Both the position numbers and the translations under genes were made by a program. Source: Verpa conica (lineage: Eukaryota; Ascomycota; Pezizomycetes; Pezizales; Morchellaceae). From it: a DNA stretch of 64,000 bases. Below are positions 1-11,995 of this stretch, one piece after another. The notes under the pieces are model-generated. The model had not been told where the DNA came from and did no database searches. It saw nothing but the letters and a program-made list of their open reading frames with translations. Where the stretch lies: the NCBI GenBank assembly GCA_033030425.1, contig JAUFSD010000005.1, positions 744,001 to 808,000 on the forward strand, read 5' to 3'. Every line of letters begins with the position of its first letter. Within the stretch, counting starts at the first letter, position 1.

Positions 1-1157
1 AGCTTCATCGTCAAGCATTGCTTGCTCAGCTTCCCTCGCCTTTGCAGTTTTCCTAACGTACTTCTTCCGTTGTCTTGGTTGACGACCATGGCTGTCCAGT
101 ACAGGCTCTGGGGTTTCGTTACTAGCACCAACAACAACGCTAACTCTAGGTTGGCGACCGTGCGAGTCTGTAATGGGCATTGGACTCTCAGCTTCATCCT
201 GTTTCTGTTTTTCCGGGGATTTAGGTGTCGGAGGGTTTCGTTTCCTCGCGTTTGTGTGTCTAATTTCTTGGGTAGCATCGGCCTCTTCCTCTTCCTCTTT
301 ATCAGCAGCAGCGGCGCTCTTTCTAGATGATCTAGTTCTCCTCCCGACAGTAGCCTCCTTCGCGACCTGCCCTTTCCTCCTCTCACCACGCCTCGCGGGG
401 GGCTGGTGCTCGCTACCCTCGCAGAGCTGACGCCATTGTGGTAAATTGTAGGTTCGTTGTTTCTCGACATTCTCTTGGCGATATTCACCTTGCATACCGG
501 CAATGTGTTGTACAATAGGGTTCTTGATGCGAATGTCTTTTACTTTGTCTTCAAGAGGAGCGAGCGTCCCGTACCTATTGAACGAGGTCATTAGCAACAG
601 TGAGAGTAGTTGGAACCCGCGCATAAATACAAGCCCAAAGGCGTGTCGTGATTCTCAAATAAAGAAAGCTGTGTGTGAGAGAACTTGAGATGGAAGACGG
701 AGGGTTGTTTACCATTCTGACGGCGGAATAATCTTGATGATTCCCGATTTCATGCCGTAGTGATTAATCTTATCTACAAAGTCTTTAAACGAGCGGAATT
801 GATCCATTGTCTACCGTCCCCGTCAGCATTAAAGACCTAGAGAGAGCATAGCTATCCTCGCTTCTTTTTTACACCCCGCAATATCCACCTCCTTTGGCAC
901 TGCCGAGCCCCCTCCCCCGCGACGAGCCGAAAGCTAAAGTAATAAAAAAAAACCATGAAGCAGAAGGATCGCGCAGTGGAACTCACCGGCTTAAACACCG
1001 GTATCCCGCCATCTTCGTAATAATGGTCTGGTTTGATCTCGTCGGCCTCCTGTTCCTCAGGGATCACTTCAAAGTCGTTGCCAGGCTGCTTGTCAATGAC
1101 GATCTCGAAATTGGACCCCTCGCTTGCCATGGGCTCGGTAGCAGGAGCAGCCGCCAT
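1..1157 (-). CDS. JmjN-domain histone demethylase, KDM4/Rph1-like (5' part only)
   Basis: Probable Fe(II)/2-oxoglutarate histone lysine demethylase of the KDM4 (JMJD2/Rph1) group, acting in the nucleus; 3' end lies beyond the left edge. Exons read as complement(join(1..574,713..810,987..1157)). Start ATG at 1157. The first exon ends ...DGGIPVFKP and joins a JmjN core (TMDQFRSFKDFVDKINHYGM, then KSGIIKIIPPSEW), residues about 50-90. The third exon gives a KDM4-like linker with SIRIKNPI-type and YNLPQWRQLCEG motifs, then HQPPARRGE and a basic, acidic low-complexity stretch. Both introns have clean GT-AG ends and keep frame. The JmjC catalytic domain, expected about 150 residues further on, is not in the window, so the metal-binding His/Asp/His cannot be checked. 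JmjN plus the conserved linker is diagnostic; activity is inferred. Confidence 0.85.
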
Positions 1158-3348
1158 CGTGGTGACAGCGCTGCTATTATTATTATTGTTTAGTGAATGT
1201 CGCGTATGAGGGGGGGCTAGGAGGGAGGGAGGGGGTGCTGGTTGGTTGGTTGAGGGAGGGGGGGGGGGTGAAGTGGATGGTAAATTGTTTTGAGTCGTCC
1301 AGAGAGGTGAGAGGTAACTTAGCGTGTGAAGGGAGAGTGTGGTTGAGGGTTGTAGTTGAGGTGTAGTTACAGTTGCAGTTGTATCGGTAGTAGTGGTGGC
1401 GTGTCTTGGGGGGGGGGATGTATCATGTATGTTCGGCTGCGAAGACGAACAGAAGGAACGTCGGGGTCAAGACGGCCTAGTTGCACAAAGAAAAAGAAGA
1501 GTTCCAAGCGACGGGCAGAGGAGTAACCGCAAGATAGAGAGGCCGAGAAGCGAGAGACTAGGGGTGATGTGGAAACAGCGGAATAGCTTTTATCCTCCTG
1601 GCAAAATACATGTACTCTACCTATTGCATGTACCTATTCTGGGGGAGGTAGAGAAGTAGAGTAGAACAATATCGATAAGAGGAAGCAGAGGGAGCAGAGG
1701 AGAGAGGAGATTAAGGTACTGATTGATGGTTATTGATTGAATCCTCTGTCTTTCTTTCTCTCGATCTACTCTGTCCAACTTACTCGCCGTCCCCTCCTCT
1801 TCTTCCCTTCGTCTCACTCACTCTTCTTTTCTCTTCTTTCACGTCTTCTCAAGCGTCAGTTTGCTGCCTACTTGCTTTTTGCGACGGATCACCAGAGAAA
1901 TCGGAAGGTGCAGCTCAGACGAGCCGGCAAGCCCAATCCTTGCAGCTCCTCTCCAGCCGGAAAACTACCCTTCGCCAAGCCATCTCCCCAGGGAAGAGCT
2001 AGTGTGCCCGCATTCGGATGCCCGCAACAACAATGCATGGATCGTCTCCCCTCCACCCCCAGAAGATATTCTGTTCCTGAGAGAGAAGGGGGGAGAGGGA
2101 AGGGAATGGGGAAGAACACGCTTGCTCCCGCAGTCACCCACCACAGTCATCAGTTGGCCCATCCCACCCCCCCCTCTCCCTGGATTGACAGCCCTGCATA
2201 TCGACGTTATCTGTCTGCCCGCCCGCAATTGCACTTCTTGTTGGGCGTATTCCGATTTCCATCCTTTATCGATTTTTTCTGAACACGCGTCATCCCGATC
2301 TACGTGCTGTGAAACCATCGATAATCAGAGAGGGTGCATCCCCAACCAGTAAGTGTACAAGACATCCATATATTCCTGGTTATCAACAGCCCCCTCCTCT
2401 TAGCGAGAAAGCTTATCTCGATTCAAAAGAGGGGGACGGGGGAAGATCTTGGATCATACATGTAGCTATCTAGATCTGAGGTCCTGAAAGGCACATGTAG
2501 CCTGGTGTAATTTATGGTTCCACCTATGGATAAATAAGTAACATGAGCACGTGTGTATGTGTACAAGGCTCTACCTCCTCTTACATCTTACTCCTCAACA
2601 ATAAACCATTTACATCTAAGTATCTACGTATTAGTCGAGAATCCCAGCTCATCACTCTCTTCCACATGCATGTAGCATCATCGATTCCATACGCGTATTC
2701 ATTACATATACCGTACTATAGACTACTACCAATACTAATAATACTAACAATACTACTAATACAAACACTATCACGCATCCCTCTCTCACAATACCAGTGC
2801 AGGCAAATACGGCAAAGGTTACAGTAAGTCATGCTTAGAATATGCAAATCGAAACCGAAGAGTCAATATAACAAGACACAATCGTGACAAATCATACCAT
2901 CACACCTACTCTCCCATCACTCCACCACCTCAAAACTTTTGTTCCAAGGTCGAAAAGGAAAAGAAAATCACCTCACTCCCATTAAAAAAATGATTTGGTA
3001 GGGAGAAGGAGAAAAAAAATGCACAGTCAGACAGATTTTGGTAGATATAGAGGAAACAAATCAATAACACCCCATACCGTTCCGCCCTCCCAAACTACAC
3101 CATAAGAAAATCGACCAAGACGCAAGCTAGAATCAGAAACCCAACCCCCCAGCTCTTTTTAATTTTTTCCTTTTGGTTAAAAAGACCACCCCTACAGCAC
3201 CCACTTTTGGATATTGATTTTGCCATAACCTTGCCTTCGACATGCTATTAATACCAAACAAACAGTAGATATCAACCCTCACAATGAAAACAGATCAAGC
3301 AAAAACACTCTCGAATCGTACACTAAAGAAATTTTAGGAATATTCGCA
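1158..3348. other. Intergenic: upstream region of the JmjN gene and 3' flank of the Yag7-like gene
   Basis: No gene is supported. It holds G-rich runs around 1208-1271, a pyrimidine-rich tract at about 1740-1850, and overlapping open frames at 1733-2352 on both strands whose translations are Ser/Pro/Arg-rich and resemble no family. This fits a promoter and 5' leader for the minus-strand JmjN gene. Copies of TACATGTA lie at 1607 and 2457. Confidence 0.5.
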
Positions 3349-5268
3349 CTAAACAGCAGGGACAGCGGTCGGGGGCTGCTGCTGCTGACCATGGTGGTCC
3401 CCACGTCCTCTACCACGGTACCCTCCGCGGTTCTCACCATCACCCCTATGACGATATCCACCCCTACCACGGTACTCTCCATCACCTCTATGGCGGTGTT
3501 CTCCGTCACCTCTAGGTCGGTACTCGCCATCACCTCTAGGACGGTATTCCCCGTCGCCTCTGGGGCGATGTTCCCCGTCACCTCTGGAACGATACTCTCC
3601 ATCACCTCTGCCACGATACTCTCCGCCACCTCGGCCGCGATATTCACCTCCTCTATCACCCCGGTAACCTCGGCCACGATGACCACCTCTAAAGTCCCCT
3701 CTTGGGCCCCCACGATGCCCACGCGCACGGCCTCCACGGCGCTCAACATTTTGGAATTCCTTATTTTCAGGGGAAGCTTCAGTGGTAGCATCAGGGGCCT
3801 TGACCTCATCATCATCAGCCCAGGAGTCCGCACCGGCAGTAGTGGTATCATTGGCAGGCGCAGGATTAGCAGCCTCCGCCGATGTCTCGTCCGACACAGC
3901 TGGCTCAGGAATAGTCTCTGAGATAGCCTCCTCAACAGGCTCGACAGTCTTGGCCTGCTCGTTGGCAGCATCATCTCCAGTAATGGATGTGGCTGGAACT
4001 TTTGTGGGTACTTCAGCTTCACCATTGGTGTAGGTCTGTGATGGAGGGATGCTCTCCTCAGCCGCTTCAAGCTGGGCACTATAGGCTGGTGGGCTATCAT
4101 AGTCTCCTTCTTGTACAGTCAACTGGACATCACCGGTAGTGGTCTCGGCTCCTAGCTCAGCAGTAGTCTCAGGCTCAGGCTCATCGGACGGATCTTCCTC
4201 TCCTGGAAGTTTGAGTGCGTGGGCAGTTTCCTTGATTTGGGCGACTATAAGCATGCAGTTAGTCATGGTCTTCAGCGAGCAAAAAATGGGATGGAAGCAA
4301 GTATGGAGGATATCATACAAGTAACATCAAAATCATCAACCTGGTCCTCAGACCCGTTGGCAAGCTTCATACAAGCGTCAACAGCAGTCTGATCACCACC
4401 ATAGACCAAGACCAAGATTCTCTCAATAGCTTCATCCTCTTGATCATTTCCGCTCTTTTGTTGCCTCCTATACCCAGCCAGTCTCAGGAATCTAACAACA
4501 GTGAAGATTTTGGCTGCAGCCTCCTCGAGGCCTGCCTGTCTGCCCTGTTCCCTAGCTTCGGCAACGGCATTGCTGAACTTGGCCTCGGCCTCGGCCTTCT
4601 CTTCTTCAACACGTTTGTCCTCGGCCTCGGCGACCTTCTTGAGGAAACCGTGGATCTCCTCTAATTCTTTGAAGACAGCTAAGGTGATCGGTTTGGTGGC
4701 GATTTTGCTACGTTCATCGGGATTGATGGCGGCTGCTTGCTCTTCCTCACTGAGGTCTTTGATTTTATCTTCAGACCTCTTGATGTTGTCCTATTATTCA
4801 ATAGAGGATATCAGCAAAGCACACAAAAGCAGAGATGGAACCAATAATATCGCGGTAGTAATGAATAGCAAGAATAGCTCTAAATCCAAAGTAAAGTATG
4901 AGAACATACCATCTTCTTAGTCTGCCTCCTAAGCCGCCTGTAAATTCAATTTGTTTAAATTAGCCTTCTATCCACCATTATGATACGAGTTTGTTTCCAT
5001 CCACTCCCTTCACTAATGAATAAAAATTAATAATGGATTTATCTTACTTTGAAACTTCCTTAAGGTACTCCTTTTCGCCTTTCTCCGCCCGTTCTCCTCC
5101 CCTCTGAGAGCCATTGGCACTGTCTGTAACCCTTTCGGTGAGAAGCGCTGCTACAGCATCACTGGGGCCATCAGGAGTTGCAGGAGTTGCAGCAGCCTTG
5201 GAGGCCGACTTCTTAGACTTTTGTTTAGAAGTCTTGGCGGCTGGGGCAGCTGTTTGTTTGCTAGTCAT
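3349..5268 (-). CDS. YAG7: Yag7-like protein with C-terminal RGG repeats
   Basis: Four exons, complement(join(3349..4244,4319..4790,4910..4937,5048..5268)), 538 aa. The N-terminus is Lys/Ala-rich, followed by a YLKEVSK/RRLRRQ helix and a long coiled coil. Then comes a helical core ending RILVLVYGGDQTAVDACMKL and VTFAQIKETA, which matches my memory of the dimerisation region of fungal Yag7. The C-terminal half is acidic and then a long Arg/Gly tract of EYRGRGDG-like octapeptides (about 3400-3660) typical of RNA-binding tails. A 28-nt exon (4910-4937) is needed to keep frame; its donor (GTATGT) and acceptor (TTTACAG) are good. Yag7 is a poorly understood ribosome- or mRNP-associated protein, so a role in RNA or translation is inference. 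Confidence 0.72.
3400..3665 (-). repeat. Degenerate 24-bp tandem repeat encoding EYRxRGDG octads
   Basis: About ten imperfect 24-bp units lie in the last exon of the Yag7-like gene. Each encodes roughly Gly-Glu-Tyr-Arg-x-Arg-Gly-Asp. Unit drift is mostly third-position or conservative, so the tract is under coding constraint but is a plausible site of copy-number change between strains. Confidence 0.75.
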
Positions 5269-6113
5269 TTCCTTTTTTTATTATTTTTGTTTCTAGGAAA
5301 AGAGGCTGGCAGATGTTTTGGTTTGTGTTCGGATATTTTCTCTGTGTTACGGTAGCGTTGTAGAGAGGTTAGCTGGCAGAAAGTGTGGAGAAAGCAAGAA
5401 AAGAAAGAAAAATGCGGGGTTGATTGTACTAAGGCGGGGAGAGAAGAGGGAGTAGCGGGGTGAAGCGAGATGAAAGTAATTGAGGGAGAGGAAAGAAGGT
5501 ATTACTTACTTGGATTGACTGAATATACTACTGCAGAGTGGGACCAGAGGGGGTGGGTGTGGTAGGAAAGAGGAAGAAGAAGAAGAAGAAGGGAAGGAGA
5601 ATTCCCAGGAGGTCGTGGAGGCCCGCCAGGCAACCGATCATCAGCTTATTCGTCACCTGCCTCCTAGAAGCCCCGCTACGATCCTTTCCGCCACAGACCT
5701 CACCTACTCTAATTGGTGTATTGGGTTGTTCCTACGCCCTATTGTTGTCGTGTGCTCAGTTCATGCGCTATGCATCGACCTATGCACTTCAATTCCCCAC
5801 AAATTACATGTATAGCTATACTTTAAGTGTAATAATTATCAATGCTACATATTGCTACTGCCGAAGCGATTGCAATTAGACTAATGCTATTTAAGAATGT
5901 TTGCTGACAGGGTGGGGGGAAAAAAGCATTGGTACAGGGATGAACAAAAACCATGGAGGGACCCATATCACTCAGGAAAACAGTAAGGGACAAACAAAAT
6001 CAGGCACCCAACGCCAATCTTAAAAAAGACTCAAAATATCCCTTACATGATAACGCCATAGAGGGGGGGAAATCCCATCACTCAAAAAAAATAACCTACT
6101 AACGCCTCTAATT
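5269..6113. other. Intergenic: Yag7-like promoter
   Basis: No gene seen. The first 250 bases upstream of the Yag7-like ATG are purine-rich on the plus strand (pyrimidine-rich on the coding strand), typical of fungal promoters and leaders. An AAG-type microsatellite lies near 5570-5600 and a TACATGTA at 5805. Open frames at 5538-5879 are low-complexity and unsupported. Confidence 0.5.
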
Positions 6114-7723
6114 TTACCATCCTCCCTTGTTTCCTGACATACTCATTCTCCTAATGTACGCTGCTTCTCCCGGATCTATCGCATCAACATTCCTTGGACT
6201 AGCTCCCCATCCACTGCTGGTACCGGTAACACCATCTTTTCCAATAACTGGTGATTGCTTTGCTGACCTGTCACTCCCTTGTCTCGACATCCTATGCCCG
6301 CCAATATGTTCGCCCGAAGGGCTTGCTGGCGACTGATTGGTGGTCTCATGCAATGATGGTGATATAGGAGACTTAAACATAGTACTATAAGCAACGGCTT
6401 TTTGTGGTTGAATATTTTCGCGCCGAGAAGAATATGGGTCCTCGCGGGGCTCGCGTCGCCCATATAAATTTGACGGACCTGTTGGCGGTAGTTGTGGCAA
6501 GGGTTCTTTATGGCGGCTATAGTGGGATAGCTGTTCTTCTCGGGCCTTATTTAGGTTTGGAGGTAAAGAAGATGAAGATAGGTCTTCGCGCATTATATAA
6601 GGGTTGAAAGACGGTGGGGGCTTGCGGGGATCCCGGCTAACACCTGGTTGTGTAGGTGCAGGTGCAGTGGGGATCTGCCCTGCAGTGGTCTGTGAAGCTT
6701 GTACAGCATCTCGCATTTCCATATCCTTGTCAATAGGAGTAAATATTGCGGTTTTCGGAGTATTGCTAGTAGAAAGCATGTTGGGTGCCTTCTGGACAGA
6801 AATAAGAGCTGGGGGGCGCCGCGGATCTACCCCACGGCTAGTGGCATCATCACGGGGCACAAAGGACCCAAAAGAAGGTCCTTGCGCATGACTCGTAGAT
6901 GCGGCCTTCTGCGAATTGCTCCCATTTTTACCATATTTATCTGGATAATTCCTCTCAAGTGCTTGAAGGAATATGGATAATGCTTCATTTTGATATACTC
7001 TCATTTCTTGCTCCTCTTTCCTCATTCGATTTCTCATGATGACCCCTTGTTTTGCGATTTCGGCAGCGATCTCGGGGTGTGACAATTCCTTGTATCTATA
7101 TTCATCCTTTTCTGAGAGATTTGGCGGCATTTTAAGTTGTTCTATAGAGATGGTGACGTTTCGACGTGATGCTGGCAATCTTTGTAATGCGGCGCTCGCT
7201 TCAGGTTTGGATATCAGCTCAACAGACTCGGAGAGCATTATGGCACCAGGGCGAGTTAGCGGGAAGTAGAATTTAAATGATGTATCGAAGTCAATCGATT
7301 TATTTGTGTCCTCTTTCCATTTATTGAATTCTTTCATATGTCGGTCCAGGAGTCGCTGTCTTTCAAATATCAGCCGGTACTCGCAGGCTCTAACATATAG
7401 GTAGTAACCTTTGTTCCTTATGACGTTCTCTCATCCCCTCAACGATCTCCTCATACTTGTTTCCAGTTCGGGTAAGATTTTTAGGACTGCCATAAATGTG
7501 AGCAAGTTTTACCAGATATTTAAAATTTAAAAATAGGGGGAGAATACTCTGGGAATGTAACTAGCATTTCTTCAAGTAGTGGGGCCTATGTGGAAGAAGT
7601 AGTGTTAGTTCCTGGGAATATACAACATTGGGAAAGAAAGAAAAAAACCTTTCGCTTCCTTGGGAACTGCTGATTCTCAGGCTTGACTCCCCAGAGATAT
7701 GGGGGAGGCCCAGTTGGAGGCAT
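6114..7723 (-). CDS. Uncharacterised conserved-looking protein, five-exon type with micro-exons
   Basis: I do not recognise the family. Model: complement(join(6114..7389,7457..7486,7548..7585,7649..7723)), 472 aa. It starts MPPTGPPPYLWGVKPENQQF; the ATG at 7723 is the first in frame. Next come short exons of 38 and 30 nt (APLLEEMLVTFP, PKNLTRTGNK), a charged helical region (EYRLIFERQRLLDRHMKEFNKW) and a compact segment with FKFYFPLTRPG and a predicted beta-rich core ending near residue 200. The rest is long, Pro/Ser-rich and disordered. Each intron has GT-AG and a plausible branch point (ACTAAC; TACTAC). The 67-nt intron at 7390-7456 could instead be partly coding, since its frame stays open for about 20 residues. 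Composition suggests a nuclear or regulatory protein, but nothing specific supports a function. Confidence 0.65.
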
Positions 7724-8018
7724 ATCTGGACTGTTGCGTTGGGGGATAGTGAGAGGGTTGTTACAAGATGTCCGATTCGCGATTATCGGTGGAAGACGCG
7801 ACAAATAGACCTACCCTAACCTAAACCGGCGATGCGGCTAAGCTTATTCAGCCTCCATGGCTTTTGAAGCATCGTGGCTTGCGCCGCGGATATCCGTAAC
7901 ACATTCACGTGATACGTTGCACCACAAAGCTCTCCGAACTACAGCAGTAGAGGCCTCCAGCAACATTTACCCCTGGGTCTTTACTTTCGCTCCACGAATT
8001 AACCTCAAGAATTTTGAT
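7724..8018. promoter_or_regulatory. Divergent promoter between the uncharacterised gene and dipeptidyl-peptidase V
   Basis: The two start codons face away from each other across about 295 bp, so both promoters must lie here. A CACGTGA-type E-box core is visible at about 7906-7912. No TATA box is convincing. Shared control is inference from geometry only. Confidence 0.4.
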
Positions 8019-10443
8019 ATGCCATCTATTACTCCTTCAACTCTTCTTGCACTTCTACTGCCATTGTCACAAACTGCAATGGCCAAGTTCACTCCAGAGT
8101 ACGCGCTGTTGTATCTATTAAAGCCTGTGTTGACACCTATACTGACTGAGGCGGCACAACAGGGCCCTCTTGAGTGCACCACGCCGGGGTGAAGCTGTAC
8201 CAAATAAGGCCGGTGTATGTCTTCCTATATATACATGTATCTCTAAAATTAACTTCAACTGCTGAATTTGTTCCTTCAATGTACATAGACGCTCGCTATA
8301 TTCCACTCCTCGACTTACTCTTTCGAATCTCATAGCAAGACTTCAACTTGGAACTTGCTCGATCTGTCTACTGGGGCCACTTCAGTGATTTTTGATGATT
8401 CTGCCGTTCAGGAAGTCGTATGGCTTGATGAGAATAGTATCTTGTATATCAACGGGACGAACCCAGACATAAAAGGTGGATCACAGATCTGGTTATCGAA
8501 TGCCCAGAAACCAACCACCAAAAAGCTATTCGCATCGCTTGAGGCCTCTGTATCAAATCTGAAGCCTGTTGTCCGGAATAAAGGCCTCAACTTCGTGGTC
8601 TCAGCACTTTCCAACCCATTAAGCGGGAATGTGTATAACGCAGAAACAGCCCCAAAGAAGTACACATCAGGGTTATCCTACGAGTCATTGTTTGTCCGTC
8701 ACTGGGACTCTTATATTAAGCCTGAGAGGTCTGCCCTTTTCACAGGCAAGGAGGTGCTGGGTAAATCTGTACTCAATCAACTGAATAACCTGCTTGGCTC
8801 TGGCTCGAAGCTCGAGACACCTGTAGTTCCGTTTGGTGGCGCCGAAGATTTCGACATTTCCCCTGACGGAAACACTGTGGCATTCTTATCAAAGTCTCCA
8901 GACCTGAATCCTGCGAACAATACGCAGACACTAGTATACCTTGTACCCTTCGTTGGTGGAAGCAAGCCATCCCCGATAAACCTCCCAGGAAAGAAGGATA
9001 TAGATGGCAATGCCCTCCCCGAGGGCGCTTCATCTTCGCCTGTTTATTCTCCAGACGGCAAGCATATCGCGTACCTGCAAATGTACAAGAACGGCTACGA
9101 AAGCGATCAAAATAAGATTTTCATTTATGAGGTCTCTTCTTCAAAGATCACCCCATTACTGAAAGATTGGGACAACTCCCCTGGAAAAATTGTCTGGTCT
9201 GCTGACAGTTCTGCGCTGTACCTCGTGGCTGAAAATAATGGGCGTAATAAGCTCTTCAAAACAGCCGTATCAGGCGCATCCTCGAAGCACGTAGAAGAAA
9301 TGATTAGTGAAAACTCTGTTCATGGCATTTCTCTCCTCCCATCCGGGAAACTTCTTATTTCAAAGAATTCCCTCACATCGTCTACTGGGTACTATCTATT
9401 CGACCCATCTTCAAAGTCCATGACCTCACTTCTCTCCCCTGTTAAAGTTGACAAACAATTATCGTCACTCAAAAAGGTCACTGTCGAGGACTTCTCATTC
9501 AAGGGAGCTGATGGTGTAGAGGTCCACGGGTTGATCACTAAACCGAGTAACTTCGATGCGAAGAAGAAGTGGAAAATGGCTTTTTTCATCCACGGAGGCC
9601 CACAGGGTGCTTGGACTGATTCATGGAGTACAAGATGGAACCCAGCAGTATTTGCGGAACATGGCTATGTTGTTGTGGCTGTGAACCCAACAGGAAGCAC
9701 AGGATACGGGCAAAAGTTCGTTGATAGAATTCAAGGGCAGTGGGGTATGATACTCCAGGTCCTGACCGGAGCCAGATATTTTACTAACTAAATTATAGGC
9801 GGAAGGCCATACATTGACTTAGAGAAGGCCGTGGAGTACCTTGAGAAGACAGAGAAATACAATTATATCGACTTTGGCAACTCTGTAGCATTGGGTGCTA
9901 GCTATGGCGGGTACATGATTAACTACATTCAAGGCAAACCACTGGGAAGGAAGTTCAAAGCGCTAGTCTGCCACGATGGTGTTTTCTCGACCCTCAACCA
10001 ATACTCTTCGGAGGAACTCTACTTCCCTCAACACGATGTATGTCCTAGCTCAAGCCCTTTGTTCGTTTATTGAAGGGGACAAGTCTAACATCACCTCACT
10101 ATTATTACAGTTTGAAGGGAAAATTTGGGAGAACCGTGAAGGATATTCCAAGTGGGATCCAGCAGCATTGGTGAAGAACTGGGCCACACCACAACTTGTA
10201 ATCCATAATGAGCTTGACTACAGACTCCCAGTTAGTGAAGGATTGGCTGTCTTCAATATTCTCCAGGAACTGGGTGTACCAAGCAAGTTCTTGACATTCC
10301 CGGATGAGAACCATTGGGTCTTGAAGCCGGATAACAGTCTTTTTTGGCATGAAACGGTGTTGGAGTGGATTGATAGGTGGACCGTAGATAAAAAAGAAGA
10401 GGTGGTCAAGGGTGGAGAGCAGAGGGTTATTGGCGAGCTATGA
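8019..10443 (+). CDS. dppV: Dipeptidyl-peptidase V (secreted S9C prolyl-oligopeptidase family)
   Basis: Secreted serine peptidase that removes X-Ala, His-Ser and similar N-terminal dipeptides from extracellular peptides. Exons: join(8019..8098,8163..8214,8289..9744,9799..10037,10111..10443), 719 aa, the usual family length. A signal peptide (LLALLLPLSQTAMA) ends near residue 20 and is followed by KFTPE and, across intron 1, LLSAPRRGEAVPN. Residues about 40-430 form the beta-propeller with SPDG repeats. The alpha/beta-hydrolase domain has FIHGGPQGAW, the nucleophile Ser564 in GASYGG, Asp645 in HNELDYR and His677 in PDENHWV. All catalytic parts are intact. Intron 3 (9745-9798) falls just after GQWG and intron 4 follows PQHD. 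Fungal orthologues are nutritional peptidases and in some species allergens; role here is by family. Confidence 0.95.
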
Positions 10444-10897
10444 GTCGAGGAATTTTAGGATATTATTTTGTCGTTATTTTGTCATACCTACACATAGCCA
10501 TGTGGAGAGCTCAAGCTAGTAGTCTATGAAAATATTTTTTGCACTTTAGTGGCACTTTTAAGCTAAGTTCCTGCCTTAACCTATAAAATTTCTATGAAAA
10601 GCAAAATACCTCTTTGAAGATATGAATGAGTAGTATCACTGAGAGCCTGTAGAATGAATTAAATCTCATATATCAAATAAAACCTGGTAACTTTTCCCTC
10701 CACCCCAATTATACTGTACCATTCAAGTTGCCCTTATAAAAGGGATTGGCCATTATAATTGGGGTATTCCTTTCTCTTCCGAAATAGCCTGTTAGTACCT
10801 GCAAATAAACGATTCTGAGATATAGGTCTAAAGTTATGACTTTATTGAATAGGTATAATCTAGAGTGGCAATGGTATTACAAATTTTAAGAAGTATA
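10444..10897. other. Intergenic between convergent dppV and chitosanase
   Basis: AT-rich tail-to-tail spacer presumably holding both 3' UTRs and poly(A) sites. No gene or repeat seen. Confidence 0.4.
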
Positions 10898-11995
10898 TTA
10901 AATCAAGAAAGGGAGGGCTAAGAGAGATAGTAACCCACCAAGCCCCGGAACTTGTATATGAAATCCAAAATCGGGTGTATCGTCTCCCTGAGACTTATCA
11001 GTACTATCTGTACTATTATATTTCCCAGCACTGACTTGTAAGAACTGCTCGAGCAGTGCGTCACCAGTAGATGACAACGATTCCTCAAACTCCGTAAAGG
11101 AACTGGCACTCCTACATGTCATGAATAATTAGAGGAAGGTCCAACTTGACCCGTTTGAACAGTACTTACCAGTTAGCTTTGGAGCCAATCTTTGCCTTAT
11201 GGCTTCTAAATGCAAGGTATAAAACATCGGTTTTTGAGTGCCCATTATCGCCAGTCATGCTGTTGCCGAAGCAGGCGGTCGCCAGAGAAATACTAGCTTC
11301 TCCGACTAGATTATCCGCATTTTCATCTCCCCAAACGCCATAAAACTATATTCAAATTTATTAGTAATGTAGATTAAATTGAGAAAATTACAAAATAATG
11401 GTGTGTTGGAAGCCAAGCCAAAAATAGCATCAAGCTTTTATCGTGTAACACCCTGAGACTGGAGTCATACCAACTGATCGTTACACACAACCGCGACAAC
11501 ACTCAAGCTCTCCACATCCACGTCCTGGGGATCAAACTTCTTAGTACCCAAGACGACATAACTGTGTAGGTTGGCGTCGAGATCTTTGATTCCGTATTTC
11601 GCGACCTCGTCCTGGAAAGCGGTGATGGACTGTCCGGTAGGATCATTCGCGCATTTACCCTCGGAATTATTGGCACCATCACAGTCGACATCCATGTCTG
11701 CGAGGCTAGAAGGTCCGGCTATCCACATGAGAGTCTCGTCTTTGTCTGAACAATAACGGAAGTCGTCCCTGCCAGAACTATTCTTTGATAGCCCCTTCTT
11801 GAGGATTACTGGACAGCTCCCATCCTAAAACATCACCTGGTCAACCAAGTCCGAAATACTGGATCAGGGTGGTAGTACCTTGACTTGATCATAGAACGCC
11901 TGAAGATCGTCTGGAACGCTACGCCCAACGGCCATGGGCATGAAAAGACCGACTGCAAACGCGAACGCAAAAGGTAGGGAACTGACTATCTTCAT
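10898..11995 (-). CDS. GH75 chitosanase with signal peptide and hydrophobic C-terminus
   Basis: Endo-acting glycoside hydrolase that cleaves beta-1,4 links in chitosan. Exons: complement(join(10898..11111,11170..11345,11471..11824,11879..11995)), 286 aa. A signal peptide (SLPFAFAFAVGLFMPMAVG) covers residues 5-23. The mature part shows GH75 landmarks: MWIAGPSSLADMDVDCDGAN, KYGIKDLDANLHSYVVLG, SVVAVVCNDQL and GVWGDENADNLVGEASISLA. Asp164 and Glu173 in the last motif are the acidic pair implicated in catalysis in this family. A TDVLYLAF strand follows. Unlike many secreted GH75 proteins, the last exon adds about 70 residues: a Ser/Thr/Asn-rich stretch and a terminal hydrophobic run (GLGGLLSLLALPFLI), which looks like a GPI-anchor signal. 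Enzyme identity is secure; membrane or wall anchoring is inference. Confidence 0.9.

Noticed and set aside
1733..2352. Overlapping open frames of up to 181 codons on both strands
   Set aside because: Three frames are open at once in pyrimidine-rich DNA, translations are low-complexity, and no splice-linked conserved motif was found; it fits a promoter and leader.
3279..4100. 273-codon minus-strand frame and plus-strand Thr/Ser-rich frame
   Set aside because: Both are shadows of the RGG-repeat exon of the Yag7-like gene.
7391..7409. A 19-nt GT-AG intron that would keep a longer coding frame
   Set aside because: Too short for normal splicing; a 67-nt intron with good donor and branch point keeps the same frame.
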